The notes beneath the pieces were generated by a model. The model ran no database searches. It saw nothing but the letters and a program-made list of their open reading frames with translations, and was not told the origin of the DNA. Both the position numbers and the translations under genes were made by a program. A stretch of 64,000 bases of DNA from Halomonas sp. PR-M31. Lineage in GTDB: Bacteria; Pseudomonadota; Gammaproteobacteria; Pseudomonadales; Halomonadaceae. Positions 30,074 through 40,100 of the stretch are shown one piece after another; within the stretch, counting starts at the first letter, position 1, and each line of letters starts with the position of its first letter. The stretch lies in the NCBI RefSeq assembly GCF_001039575.1, contig NZ_JIBT01000017.1, positions 1-64,000 on the forward strand. Reading direction: 5' to 3'.

Positions 30074-31129
30074 ATGACGACAATGACCATCGATTCCAAT
30101 CCTATCGACCCCATTCGCTGGTGTGACGGCTCGCTGGAGCTGCTCGATCAACGAGTCTTGCCGGAGCGTCATGAGTTGTTGCCTGTCACCAGCGCGAATG
30201 ACGCCGCAAAGGCCATCGGCGACATGGTCGTTCGCGGCGCTCCAGCGATTGGGATCGCTGCGGCCTATGGCGTCGTGCTGGAGGCGCAGCGAAGCACCGG
30301 TGCCGACTGGCATGATCAGTTGAAAGAAGCCATCGAACATCTTGGCGCGTCTCGTCCCACAGCGGTCAATCTATTCTGGGCGTTGTCCCGCATGAGTGCC
30401 GTCATTGATGAGCATCGCCATGAGCTTCACCCCCCGGTAACCGCTTTGCTCGAGATGGCAGGCAGCATTCATGCGCGCGATAGAAGCGACAATCTGACCC
30501 TGGGGCGATTGGGTAGTGAGCTGATCGCTCGACATGGTCGGTGTAGCGTGATGACACACTGCAACACGGGGGCGCTTGCGACCGGTGGTCACGGCACGGC
30601 GCTAGGGGTGATTCGCAGTGCCTGGGCCAAGGGCCTCATCACGCGAGTGCACGTCAATGAAACACGTCCTTGGTTGCAAGGCGCACGCTTGACCGCCTGG
30701 GAGCTTCAACAAGAAGAAATTCCGGCGGTATTGTCGGTGGACTCCGCGGCCTCGCTACTGATGGCTCGCGGCGAGATTGGGTGGCTGATAGTGGGTGCCG
30801 ATCGCATTGCGGCCAACGGTGATGTCGCCAACAAGATCGGCACCTACGCACTAGCAGTACAGGCGCGCCATCACGGCGTCAAGGTCATGGTCGTGGCACC
30901 CGTCAGCACCTTCGATCTTTCCTTGGAGAGCGGGGCAGCCATTCCTATCGAAACGCGCGATGCCAGAGAGTTGACTCACCAAGGCGAGCGAGCCGTGGCG
31001 CCAGAAGGCATCGAGGTATTCAATCCAGTGTTCGATATCACTCCCGCTGCGCTGATCGATGTCATCGTTTGTGAACATGGCGTGATCGAAACGCCGGAAC
31101 GTGGCAGCATTGCACGTTTGCTGGCATGA
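30074..31129 (+). CDS. mtnA: Methylthioribose-1-phosphate isomerase MtnA
   Basis: Methionine-salvage enzyme converting methylthioribose-1-P to methylthioribulose-1-P, 351 residues from the ATG at 30074 after GGAGG. Diagnostic segments are DMVVRGAPAIGIAAAYGVVL, MTHCNTGALATGGHGTALG with the catalytic cysteine, and VGADRIAANGDVANKIGTYA with the catalytic aspartate. No other mtn genes are near, so this bacterium may use an MtaD-initiated or otherwise incomplete pathway in this region. Confidence 0.95.
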   Translation: MTTMTIDSNPIDPIRWCDGSLELLDQRVLPERHELLPVTSANDAAKAIGDMVVRGAPAIGIAAAYGVVLEAQRSTGADWHDQLKEAIEHLGASRPTAVNLFWALSRMSAVIDEHRHELHPPVTALLEMAGSIHARDRSDNLTLGRLGSELIARHGRCSVMTHCNTGALATGGHGTALGVIRSAWAKGLITRVHVNETRPWLQGARLTAWELQQEEIPAVLSVDSAASLLMARGEIGWLIVGADRIAANGDVANKIGTYALAVQARHHGVKVMVVAPVSTFDLSLESGAAIPIETRDARELTHQGERAVAPEGIEVFNPVFDITPAALIDVIVCEHGVIETPERGSIARLLA

Positions 31130-31207
31130 CGTCAGAATCCGCGATCGTCATTCACCGTCGATGAGCGGATCACTCACTTCATCAACTCATCATGCAGAAG
31201 GGACCCC

Positions 31208-32098
31208 ATGATTCGTAAAGCCGTTCTACCCGTTGCCGGACTCGGTACTCGCTGCTTGCCTGCTTCCAAGGCTATTCCTAAGGAAATGATCACGATCGTC
31301 GACAAGCCGGTGATCCAATATGTGGTCGAAGAAGCGGTCAAGGCAGGCATCAAGGAAATCGTGCTGGTGACGCACTCCAGCAAGAGCGCCATTGAGAACC
31401 ACTTCGACAAGCACTTCGAACTTGAAACGACGTTAGAGGCAAAGGGCAAGAAGGAGCTGCTCGAGGAGCTGCGCGCCATCATCCCTGATGATGTCAGCAT
31501 CATCAGCGTACGCCAGCCAGAACCGCTGGGCCTCGGCCATGCAATACTTTGTGCCCGCCCAGTGATTGGGGATGACGCCCCCTTCGCCGTGCTGCTACCG
31601 GATGTGCTGGTCGATGACGAAGGGCTCGCACACAACGATCTATCCGGCATGATCGACGCCTTCGATGCCAAGGGCGAAGCCCAGATCATGGTGGAGAACG
31701 TTCCTCAGGACATGGTGCATAAATACGGCATCGTGGCCCTGGAAGGCGATTCTCCCGAGCCTGGCAAGAGCACCCCCATCACCGGCATGGTAGAGAAACC
31801 CGACGTCGAGAAAGCGCCTTCCACTTTGGCAGTAATCGGTCGCTACCTGCTGCCCGGCGCGATCTTCCCGCTGCTGGCCAAAACCACGCCTGGGGCGGGC
31901 AATGAAATTCAGCTGACCGATGCCATCGATGCGCTACGCAAGGACAGCAACGTCGCTGCGTATCGCATGCAGGGAGCGACCTACGATTGCGGCCATCAAC
32001 TTGGCTATCTCGAGGCCACCCTGGTACTAGCCAAGCGCCATCCCAAGTTCGGTAAAGGCTTCAACGAACTGCTCCAGCGCTACGCCAACGAGGGCTGA
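31208..32098 (+). CDS. galU: UTP-glucose-1-phosphate uridylyltransferase GalU
   Basis: Makes UDP-glucose for polysaccharides and glucans, 296 residues. The N-terminal nucleotide-binding loop is PVAGLGTRCLPASKAIPKEM; also seen are QPEPLGLGHAILCARPVIGD, LPDVLVDDE and KPDVEKAPSTLAVIGRYLLP. The neighbouring gene starts four bases after its stop and resembles UDP-glucose dehydrogenase. UDP-glucose could also feed osmoregulated glucan synthesis, although the known glucan gene is 18 kb away. Confidence 0.96.
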   Translation: MIRKAVLPVAGLGTRCLPASKAIPKEMITIVDKPVIQYVVEEAVKAGIKEIVLVTHSSKSAIENHFDKHFELETTLEAKGKKELLEELRAIIPDDVSIISVRQPEPLGLGHAILCARPVIGDDAPFAVLLPDVLVDDEGLAHNDLSGMIDAFDAKGEAQIMVENVPQDMVHKYGIVALEGDSPEPGKSTPITGMVEKPDVEKAPSTLAVIGRYLLPGAIFPLLAKTTPGAGNEIQLTDAIDALRKDSNVAAYRMQGATYDCGHQLGYLEATLVLAKRHPKFGKGFNELLQRYANEG

Positions 32099-32102
32099 AT
32101 CG

Positions 32103-33488
32103 ATGCGTATCATCGTACATGGCAGTGAGCTGGCCGCCGCCGTTGCCGCTACCGCGCTCTCTTCGGTCGGGCATCAGGTGAGTTGGTACCCGCATCCGGA
32201 CATGCCCTGGTCGCAGCTGCGCGAAGCCCAGTGGTTGAACCGCGAGCCGGTGCTCACCGATCAGCTCGAAGAGAGCTGCTCCTCCGGCGCCCTCAAGCTC
32301 GTCGACACGCCGTCTGCACTCACGGAGGCGGACGTAGTCTGGTTGGCCCTGGCACCGGACCAACGTGAAACCGCCGAACATTTCATCGACGCGATTGCCG
32401 AATATCAGACGTCGCCGCTGGTGGTAGTGAACAACTCCATGTTCCCGATCGGCCAGACCGAAGCCCTGGAAGGGCTGCTCAGGCATGCCTCTCAGGCAGC
32501 CGTCATGCTGCCGGACATGATCGAGGAAGGTCGTGCCTGGCAAGCGTTTACACGGCCGTCGCGTTGGCTACTCGGTTGCGAAGATGACTGGGCGGAGCGC
32601 CAGGTACGCGAACTGCTGCGCGCCTTCAATCGTCGTGCCGAGAATATTCATCGCATGCCGCGCCGTGCCGCGGAGCTGACCAAGCTGGCCATCAACGGCA
32701 TGTTGGCCACCCGCATCAGTTACATGAACGAGGTAGCCGGACTGGCGGACTCACTTGGAGTCGATGTGGAGCATGTGCGCCGAGGCATGGGGGCCGACAG
32801 CCGGATCGGCTATGAGTATCTTTATCCGGGCTGTGGTTTTGGCGGTCCCAATTTTTCTCGGGACTTGATGCGTCTGGCAGACGTGCAGATGGCCACCGGT
32901 CGGGAATCCCATCTTCTCGAACAGGTCCTCGATATCAACGAGAACAAGAAGGAGACTCTGTTCCGCAAGCTCTGGGGGCATTTTCATGGGCAGCTTGAAG
33001 GACGTACCGTGGCTATCTGGGGGGCCGCTTTCAAACCCGGCACTGCGCGCATCGACCACGCCCCGGTATTGACGTTGCTGCGCGCCCTATGGGCTCAGGG
33101 GGTACATGTACGCCTTCATGATCCTGCTGCCTTGCCTGCCGTGCGCGCCGAGGTAGGGGACCATCCGCTGCTGACACTTTGCGACAATAATCCCTATGAC
33201 GCTTGCGAGGGAGCGGATGCATTGATGCTGGTTACCGAATGGAAGCCTTACTGGAATCCGGATTGGCGTCGTCTGAAAGAAATGTTGGGAGCCAAACTGA
33301 TTCTGGACGGGCGTAACATCTACGACCCCAACTATGTCGCGGCCAGGGGATTGATTTATCGCGGTATCGGTCGCGCGCGGATCCCTGATTCTTGGCATAT
33401 TTATCGACTGAACCGCCAACGCCACTACGCCCCGCAATGCGGCGTAGTGCGTTACAGCAATCCTGCAACGAGCCGATATGACCTATGA
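32103..33488 (+). CDS. UDP-glucose/nucleotide-sugar dehydrogenase-like protein lacking the catalytic cysteine
   Basis: 461 residues with the three-domain layout of UDP-glucose 6-dehydrogenase. The central helix ELTKLAINGMLATRISYMNE keeps the catalytic lysine (K194) and asparagine (N198). The usual GFGGSCFPKD reads GFGGPNFSRD, so the catalytic cysteine is asparagine at residue 250. The N-terminal NAD-binding loop is also degenerate: VHGSELAAAVA instead of GxGxxG. The C-terminal domain retains VAIWGAAFKPGTARIDHAPV. Four bases behind galU, so co-translated. Probably not a standard oxidase of UDP-glucose; sugar binding, epimerase-like or structural roles are open. Confidence 0.8.
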   Translation: MRIIVHGSELAAAVAATALSSVGHQVSWYPHPDMPWSQLREAQWLNREPVLTDQLEESCSSGALKLVDTPSALTEADVVWLALAPDQRETAEHFIDAIAEYQTSPLVVVNNSMFPIGQTEALEGLLRHASQAAVMLPDMIEEGRAWQAFTRPSRWLLGCEDDWAERQVRELLRAFNRRAENIHRMPRRAAELTKLAINGMLATRISYMNEVAGLADSLGVDVEHVRRGMGADSRIGYEYLYPGCGFGGPNFSRDLMRLADVQMATGRESHLLEQVLDINENKKETLFRKLWGHFHGQLEGRTVAIWGAAFKPGTARIDHAPVLTLLRALWAQGVHVRLHDPAALPAVRAEVGDHPLLTLCDNNPYDACEGADALMLVTEWKPYWNPDWRRLKEMLGAKLILDGRNIYDPNYVAARGLIYRGIGRARIPDSWHIYRLNRQRHYAPQCGVVRYSNPATSRYDL

Positions 33489-33495
33489 AAGGGTA

Positions 33496-34074
33496 TCAGC
33501 TGTAGTTCTGGGCCACGAAATCCCAGTTGATCACGTTCCAGACCGCCTCGAGATACTTAGGACGAGCATTGCGGTAATCGATGTAATAGGCATGCTCCCA
33601 TACATCGATGGTCAGCAAAGGGGTCTTGCCTTCAGCGATCGGGGTCGAGGCATCATCGGTATTGAGAATATCGACGCCGCTGTCGTCGGTCTTGACCAGC
33701 CAGGTCCAGCCGGAACCGAAGTTGCCCGCTGCCTTGGCACTGAACTCCTCCTTGAACTTGTCGAAGGAGCCGAACTTGGCGTTGATGGCTTCAGCAAGGG
33801 CACCGGAGGGCTCGCCACCGCCATTGGGAGAGAGGCAGTGCCAGTAGAAGGTGTGGTTCCAGACCTGAGCCGCCTGGTTGAACAAACCACCCGAGGCGGA
33901 CTTGACGATCTCTTCAAGGGACTTGTTGGCGTCATCGGTGCCGTCGGTCAGATCGTTAAGCTTGGTTACATACGCCTGGTGGTGCTTGCCGTAGTGATAT
34001 TCCAGGGTTTCCGCCGAGATATGCGGTTCCAGTGCATTTTTCTCATAGGGAAGAGCGGGTAGTTCGAATGCCAT
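33496..34074 (-). CDS. sodB: Superoxide dismutase, iron type
   Basis: Cytosolic superoxide dismutase of 192 residues. Metal ligands are visible in [36 protein letters not shown] and [20 protein letters not shown]. The [13 protein letters not shown] segment with a glycine-alanine context fits FeSOD. A clean AAAAAAGGAG site precedes the ATG. It is convergent with the galU partner, with seven bases between stops. I could not recognise a Fur site upstream. Confidence 0.95.
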   Translation of the reverse strand: MAFELPALPYEKNALEPHISAETLEYHYGKHHQAYVTKLNDLTDGTDDANKSLEEIVKSASGGLFNQAAQVWNHTFYWHCLSPNGGGEPSGALAEAINAKFGSFDKFKEEFSAKAAGNFGSGWTWLVKTDDSGVDILNTDDASTPIAEGKTPLLTIDVWEHAYYIDYRNARPKYLEAVWNVINWDFVAQNYS

Positions 34075-34300
34075 TGGTTAACTCCTTTTTTAATTCACCG
34101 TGGAATACAGTACTTGATAGAAAACCTTATGATACCAAGCATCTGCAGACATGGTGTCGTATCATCCTAGCAGTCTGCCGCCTGGGAGCCAATCATGCCA
34201 ACCGCCCAACCAGAGGGTAGCGTTCAGTTCCAGGATCAAAGAATTTTTCGTGTACACCGAATTACGTGAATAACGCAGAACAGATAGTTTAGGAGATGTC

Positions 34301-35149
34301 ATGAATCGCTCGGACGAGCCGCGAATGACGACGCCGATCGTACCGGAGCCCGATAATGAGACGGTACCACGGCATCGTTCATCCTCGCGGCCTGACAACC
34401 GTGGCAAGACTCGCGCTCTATGGTTCCTGTGCCTGATCCTGTTGGCGGCGCTAGTGTCGATGGGGGTCTACTACTGGTTCGACCGCCAGGAGTGGCAAAC
34501 CAAACAGCGTGAACTCGATGGCCAGCTCTCTAACCTGCACGCCCGGTTTGATAGTCTAGACGATCGACAGCAAGGCACTGGGTTCAAGGCACAGCTGAAT
34601 GAGCTTTCATCGAATCAGCAGTCTTTGAACGATCGTCAGCAAGAACTCGCAACACTGCTGAAGACGCTTCAGGAGCGTGCTGCCAAGATCGATCCAGAGG
34701 CGACGGCCAAACGACTTGAAACCGCCCGCAAGGAACGCGATACGCTCTCGGCCACGCTCGATGCCATGGGCCGCTCGCTGACCACGCTGGAACAAAGTGG
34801 CGAGAAGGCGCGCGCAGCACTTGATACGCGTTTGAAAGACGCCGGTGCCACGCGAGACGACCTTGAACAGCGGCTACAAGCCATGAATGGAACTATCACC
34901 GAACTTGAGGATCAGATTCAGTCGTTTGCCGGTCAAGACCTCGATAAAACACTGGCAACAGTACAGGAACGAATGGATAGTACTGCGTCGCGCATTGAGG
35001 CATTGGAAGAAGCCAGCCAACAGCAGCGAGCGCGCTTTGACGAACTCGATGCAGCCATTCAATCCAATCGAGCAAGTCTTACCGAACTGCGTCAAGGACA
35101 ACTTGTATTGAGTGCCAGTGTGGAAAATCTTAGTGATCGTCTGGAATAA
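34301..35149 (+). CDS. Single-pass membrane protein with a long coiled coil, unknown function
   Basis: Not recognised. 282 residues: a polar 38-residue cytoplasmic head, one membrane helix (ALWFLCLILLAALVSMGVYY), then about 215 residues of coiled coil rich in Q, L, E and R, ending near VENLSDRLE. The coil is broken by repeated SLNDRQQELATLLKTLQERA-type heptads. The layout, short inside and long periplasmic coil, suggests an envelope spacer or scaffold. It lies between sodB and tamA but 140 bases from tamA, so co-operon status is unclear. Confidence 0.7.
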   Translation: MNRSDEPRMTTPIVPEPDNETVPRHRSSSRPDNRGKTRALWFLCLILLAALVSMGVYYWFDRQEWQTKQRELDGQLSNLHARFDSLDDRQQGTGFKAQLNELSSNQQSLNDRQQELATLLKTLQERAAKIDPEATAKRLETARKERDTLSATLDAMGRSLTTLEQSGEKARAALDTRLKDAGATRDDLEQRLQAMNGTITELEDQIQSFAGQDLDKTLATVQERMDSTASRIEALEEASQQQRARFDELDAAIQSNRASLTELRQGQLVLSASVENLSDRLE

Positions 35150-35289
35150 TCAACAATAACTCGATAGGGGAAGGGGCAAGGGAAATGCACGAACCTAGAA
35201 CGCCGCTATTGCTTGAAAGATCCTTTCGCGGCGGCACGTCTGTGTCTGCGACCTCGTTGGTTCGACCGTCGGGAGCAGACTGATCGACC

Positions 35290-37170
35290 ATGGGCACGCT
35301 ACCTATCAAACAACCGCTGATCCTGTTGTTACTTCTTTCCTGCAGCTTCAAGGCAGTGGCACTCGATACGAAAATCACCGGCGTAGAGGATGACGTCGCC
35401 GAGAACGTCGAAAACTACCTGGCTGAACTCGACGCGGACGATTATGGACGCGACCGACTGGAATACGAGATCACCCAGCGCACCGGCGAGGCCCTCAAGG
35501 CTTTTGGCTATTACGAACCGCAGTTCGACATCACTCTTCAATATGAAAAGAACGAGGACAAGCAGGACGAAAGAAAGATCAAGCAGGCAAAAATCGCCAT
35601 CAAGCCCGGCGCCAGAGCCAAGATAACTGTCCTCGATGTCACCTTGCTAAACGATGCCAAAGACGACGAGGCCTTTCAGGAAGCACTTGCCAGCACGCCC
35701 CTGAAGGTAGGTCAGCCGCTGCGCCAGGATCGTTACGACAGCTTACGCAGCAAGCTATCCACTTTGTCGCTTGAGCGCGGCTACTTCGACTCTCGCTTTA
35801 CGGATCATCGTCTGGAGATACGCCCCTGGGAAGAGAGTGCCCGCATTTATCTGACCCTCGACAGCGGTGAGCGTCATGTCTTTGGCGACGTTGACTATCA
35901 GGGCAGTCAGATCGAAGTATCGCGACTGCGCAACATGCTCAATTTCGAGCCCGGGGATCCTTACCTCGCTGGTGATCTTGCAGAGTACAATCAGCGCCTG
36001 GGTGAGACCGGCTGGTTTCGTAGCATAGCGGTGCGCCCGCGACTGCAGCAGGGCGCGGATACCGTCGCTCAGGCCCAGCGCAACTGGTGGGAAGCCGTCG
36101 ATCGCCATTCGACCTCGTCGCCCATGCAACCCCAGAAACCTACGTTGCTGGCAAGTGGCGCCATCGAGGCGGCGGTACGTACCGGCAGCGAACGGCCACC
36201 GCGAGTGCCTATCGACATTACGTTGATACCGGCGGATCGACACCAGTTCGAAGTAGGTATTGGTTTTGCCACGGACGTAGGGCCACGCACGCAATTTTCC
36301 TGGCAGCAGCCTTGGCTCAACGAAAACGGCCATAGCCTCAATCATAATCTGTACCTGTCCGGCCCCGAACAGGAGTTCAGCGGCGAATATCTGATACCGC
36401 TGGAAGATCCACTGAGTGATCGTTACGAGGTGCTTTACGGACTCAAGAATCGCGATATCGAGGATACCGAGAGTCTCGAAGCCTCGATAGAGTTCGCTCG
36501 CCGCTGGCGTTTTGAAAACGACTGGATACAGCGAATTTATTTTCGCACGACCTACGAGGATTACATCCAGGCGGATCAGGACACCGACATACTGCTCTAC
36601 TATCCCGGCATCAGCTGGGCTCGTACGCGCACACGTAACCCGCGCTTCCCCACCTGGGGAGATAGTCAGCGTATTACCCTTGAAGTTTCCGATGAAGTCT
36701 GGGGTTCCGGGGCGACGTTCGCGCGCGCTATTTTCGACACCCAATGGATTCGTATGTGGGGAAGCAACATGCGCTTCGTGGGACGCGCCGGCATCGGCGC
36801 CATGAGTACCGACGATTTCTCGAAGATTCCGCCTTCGCTTCGCTTTTTTACCGGGGGTGATCGAAGCGTGCGGGGCTACAGTTACGAAAGTCTCGCGCCG
36901 GAAAACGAAGATGGCGATCTGCTGGGGGGGCAACAGCAGCTCACCGCTAGCATAGAGGCGCAGCGACGTGTCACCGGCGACTGGTGGGGAGCGGCTTTTG
37001 TCGATACCGGTAACGCCTTCAACGACTGGTGGCCGGAAGATCTGGCGACCGGGGCGGGCCTTGGCGTGCGCTGGATATCCCCGGTAGGCCCGATTCGTCT
37101 GGATGTCGCGCATCCCTTCGATAGCGATGATGCTTTCCGACTGCATTTCGCCATAGGACCCGAGTTTTGA
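35290..37170 (+). CDS. tamA: Translocation and assembly module outer-membrane protein TamA
   Basis: Omp85-family barrel working with TamB in outer-membrane protein and lipid transport, 626 residues. A signal peptide ends near SCSFKAVA. Three POTRA-like domains lie at about residues 25-270 (SGERHVFGDVDYQGSQIEVS is typical of a POTRA strand). The C-terminal 16-strand barrel includes FTGGDRSVRGYSYESLAPE, the lid-lock VRGY motif, and ends HFAIGPEF. The stop overlaps the tamB start. Confidence 0.93.
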   Translation: MGTLPIKQPLILLLLLSCSFKAVALDTKITGVEDDVAENVENYLAELDADDYGRDRLEYEITQRTGEALKAFGYYEPQFDITLQYEKNEDKQDERKIKQAKIAIKPGARAKITVLDVTLLNDAKDDEAFQEALASTPLKVGQPLRQDRYDSLRSKLSTLSLERGYFDSRFTDHRLEIRPWEESARIYLTLDSGERHVFGDVDYQGSQIEVSRLRNMLNFEPGDPYLAGDLAEYNQRLGETGWFRSIAVRPRLQQGADTVAQAQRNWWEAVDRHSTSSPMQPQKPTLLASGAIEAAVRTGSERPPRVPIDITLIPADRHQFEVGIGFATDVGPRTQFSWQQPWLNENGHSLNHNLYLSGPEQEFSGEYLIPLEDPLSDRYEVLYGLKNRDIEDTESLEASIEFARRWRFENDWIQRIYFRTTYEDYIQADQDTDILLYYPGISWARTRTRNPRFPTWGDSQRITLEVSDEVWGSGATFARAIFDTQWIRMWGSNMRFVGRAGIGAMSTDDFSKIPPSLRFFTGGDRSVRGYSYESLAPENEDGDLLGGQQQLTASIEAQRRVTGDWWGAAFVDTGNAFNDWWPEDLATGAGLGVRWISPVGPIRLDVAHPFDSDDAFRLHFAIGPEF

Positions 37171-40100
37171 TTTTTCTCTTGCTTCGTTTATTGCTGTGGT
37201 TACCGTTCTGGTTACTGGGTCTATTGTTGTTTCTTCTTGGGCTGGCCCTATCGCCCTGGGGCACCGGCTGGTTGATATCCCAGGTCGAGAAACGCGATTT
37301 CCTGCAGGTGGAAAGCGTCAGCGGAGCACCGCTGGATGAGTTCACGCTGACCGGGCTTGCACTCGATGCCGGCCCAGCCCGTATCAAGGTAGGGCGATTG
37401 CATCTGGACTGGGCGGACGACTGCGTGTTTGACGGCAAGCTGTGTCTGGATGCTCTTCAGCTCGAGGAGGTCGATGTTCGTATCGCCCAAAGCGATGCCA
37501 CCGAACCAGAGCCAACGCAGGAAACGACGGACGAGGGCGGATTGCCTTCGATCACGCTGCCATTCCCCATCGAACTGCGCGCCATCGAGCTGCGCGATGT
37601 GGACGTTCGTCTGGCGGATGGCACACGCTTGACCTGGCAGCGCTTTACCACCGGCGCCCGGCTTGCGGGCCATTCCGCGACCCTGCTGCCAACCCGGCTG
37701 GTCAACAGTGAACTGCGCCTGCCGGTATCGCCGGGTCAGGCCTTGGCCATTAGCGACACCTCTGGCAACGCATCTTCCAGTGAAAGCGATCAGGCCATGC
37801 CACTCTTGTCTCAGCCACGTCTGGCGAGCGAAGCAATCGATGCCGCCAATGACGTTATCACGGATGATTCTCGAGAAACGGTGGCAGAAGAGTCGGCTAC
37901 CGACCAGCCCGCGGAGACGGACACTCGTCCGCTACAGGAGCGCGAACGCCTGGACCTGCCGGATATCGAACTGCCCATGGACGTCAATGTCCCTAGCCTG
38001 GTGGTCGAGGATTTTCGTATCACCGGACCGACCGAGCAGACGGTGGAGCGTCTGGCCATCAGCCTGAAAGGGCACGGCCATGAGGTACGCCTTTCGAGTC
38101 TGGCACTGGCGTCGACGGCGGCGGATGCAGAACTTTCCGCAAACGTCACATTGAAGGATGACTACCCGCTTGGGCTCGATCTCGATGCACGTATCAAACA
38201 GCAGCCATTGAACGGCGAGCGTCTTCGATTGACTCTTGATGGCAGCCTGTCCGACCTGACTGCCAATCTGACAACCACGGGTCCATTGGCGGCCAAATTG
38301 AAGGCTCAGGCTGACGTGCTGGCCCCCACAAAGCCCTTTGACATAGCCCTGAATGCCGAGCGTCTGGAATGGCCCTTGCCTCAGCCAGAACCAGAGTCTT
38401 CTCGGGATAAATCCACCCAGGAAGCACCCTCCTCGGAAGACACGGCATCGGCAACCTCTGGGACGAAAGAGTCCTCAACTCAAGCAACGCCAGAGAGTTA
38501 CGTAGTGCAGGATCTCGTGCTCAAAGCCAATGGTGACTTGAGTGATTATGATGCGGCGTTATCCGGCCTCGTTTCCGGCTCTGCGCTGCCGGAGAAAGTG
38601 CAGGTGGCGCTGAAAGGCAATGGCGATCTCGAACGCTTTTCCTGGACACCGCTTGCGCTTTCAACCGGTAGCGGTTCCTTGATCAGCCGCGGTGAAGCAC
38701 GCTGGGCACCAGACGTGGACGTCGATGCCACGCTGCATCTGGACGACTTTTCACTCGATGCGCTGACGGATGCGGTCAGCGGGCGTCTCGATGGCGATGC
38801 CCAGGCACATTTTGCATTGAACGAGGAGGGTGGCTGGCAGCTAGACATTCCCCAACTTGATATCGATGGCACCTTGCAGGATCGCCCTTTATCACTCGAT
38901 GCAAAGCTCGATGGAAACAGCGACATGCGCTGGAACATCGAGCAGTTGCGTCTGCGCCAGGGCGAGAACCGCTTGACGGCCAAAGGCCATATTGCAGAGC
39001 GCATGGATCTTTCCGGTGAAATCGACGCGCCGGCCCTTGAAACCCTGCTGCCGGAGCTGGGCGGGCGCATACAGAGCCGCTTCTCGGTCGCTGGAACCTT
39101 CGAAGCGCCCCAGCTCGATCTGAGCATGGATGCCACGGATCTACGCTACGCACAAAACTCGCTTGAGAGCCTACAGCTCGACGCAAATATTGAAGGCCTG
39201 GACGATCCGTCTCTTGATGTCGCTCTGGATATCAGCGGTGTCGACGCAGCAGGACAGCGCTTCTCCGATATCGATTTGACCCTCGACGGCCGGCTTTCGG
39301 ATCATCAGCTCGATTTTTCCACTAACGCAGCGGAGGGAATGCCGCTATCTCGTGCGTCTCTTGCATTACAGGGCGGTCTCAACGCCGCTCGCGATCGCTA
39401 CAAAGGGCGTCTCACAGCGCTTGAAGTGGATAGCGAACAGGCGGATCTACGCCTTGAAGAGGCCTTGGCTTTCAACGCCAATCTAACTGCCGCCAGCGTC
39501 GAGGCGTCGCCATTTTGTCTAGTGCGCCAGCAAGGAGGGCGTCTGTGTGTTACCGAGCCTCTCAAGGCGTCCGCCGAGCGTGGTGCTGCCACGCTAGCAT
39601 TGAACGACTTCCCCATGGAGATGATCTCTGCCGCGTTACCGGAAAACTGGTCTGCGCAGGGCCAGACCAACGGTCAGTTCGATCTAAGCTGGGCTTCCGG
39701 CGGTCGCTGGTCGGCCCAGGCCGAGGTCCAAAGCAATCTTGCCATCGATGGCCGTGATGCGTTTGGCAAGCCTTGGTCGGTGCCTGCGGCCTCCTTGAAC
39801 GCCTCTCTCGATGCCAGCGACTCGAAGGCTCAGATAGAGGCACGCCTAGGGCTCGAGCAAGCCGGCGCGGTGCAGCTCAATCTTCAGATCGACGATCCGA
39901 CAGGGCAGGCGTCTCTCGATGGGCGTCTGGGTATCGACGACATTCGGCTGGCCCCTTATCGACGCCTGACCACTGCCCTGGACGAGCTCGAAGGCTCCCT
40001 CAACGCCGATATCGGGCTTGGAGGCAATCTGGAAGAACCGCGTCTTACCGGCAATATTCGGTTGGACAAGCTGCGTGCTCAAGGCCAGGACATTCCCGTC

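Noticed and set aside
33422-33452. Hairpin CACTACGCC/GGCGTAGTG as a sodB terminator
   Set aside because: It lies inside the coding end of the galU partner and has no T-run on the sodB strand.
35755-37146. 463-codon reverse-strand frame
   Set aside because: Antisense to tamA, which has a complete POTRA-barrel architecture; no domain seen in the mirror frame.
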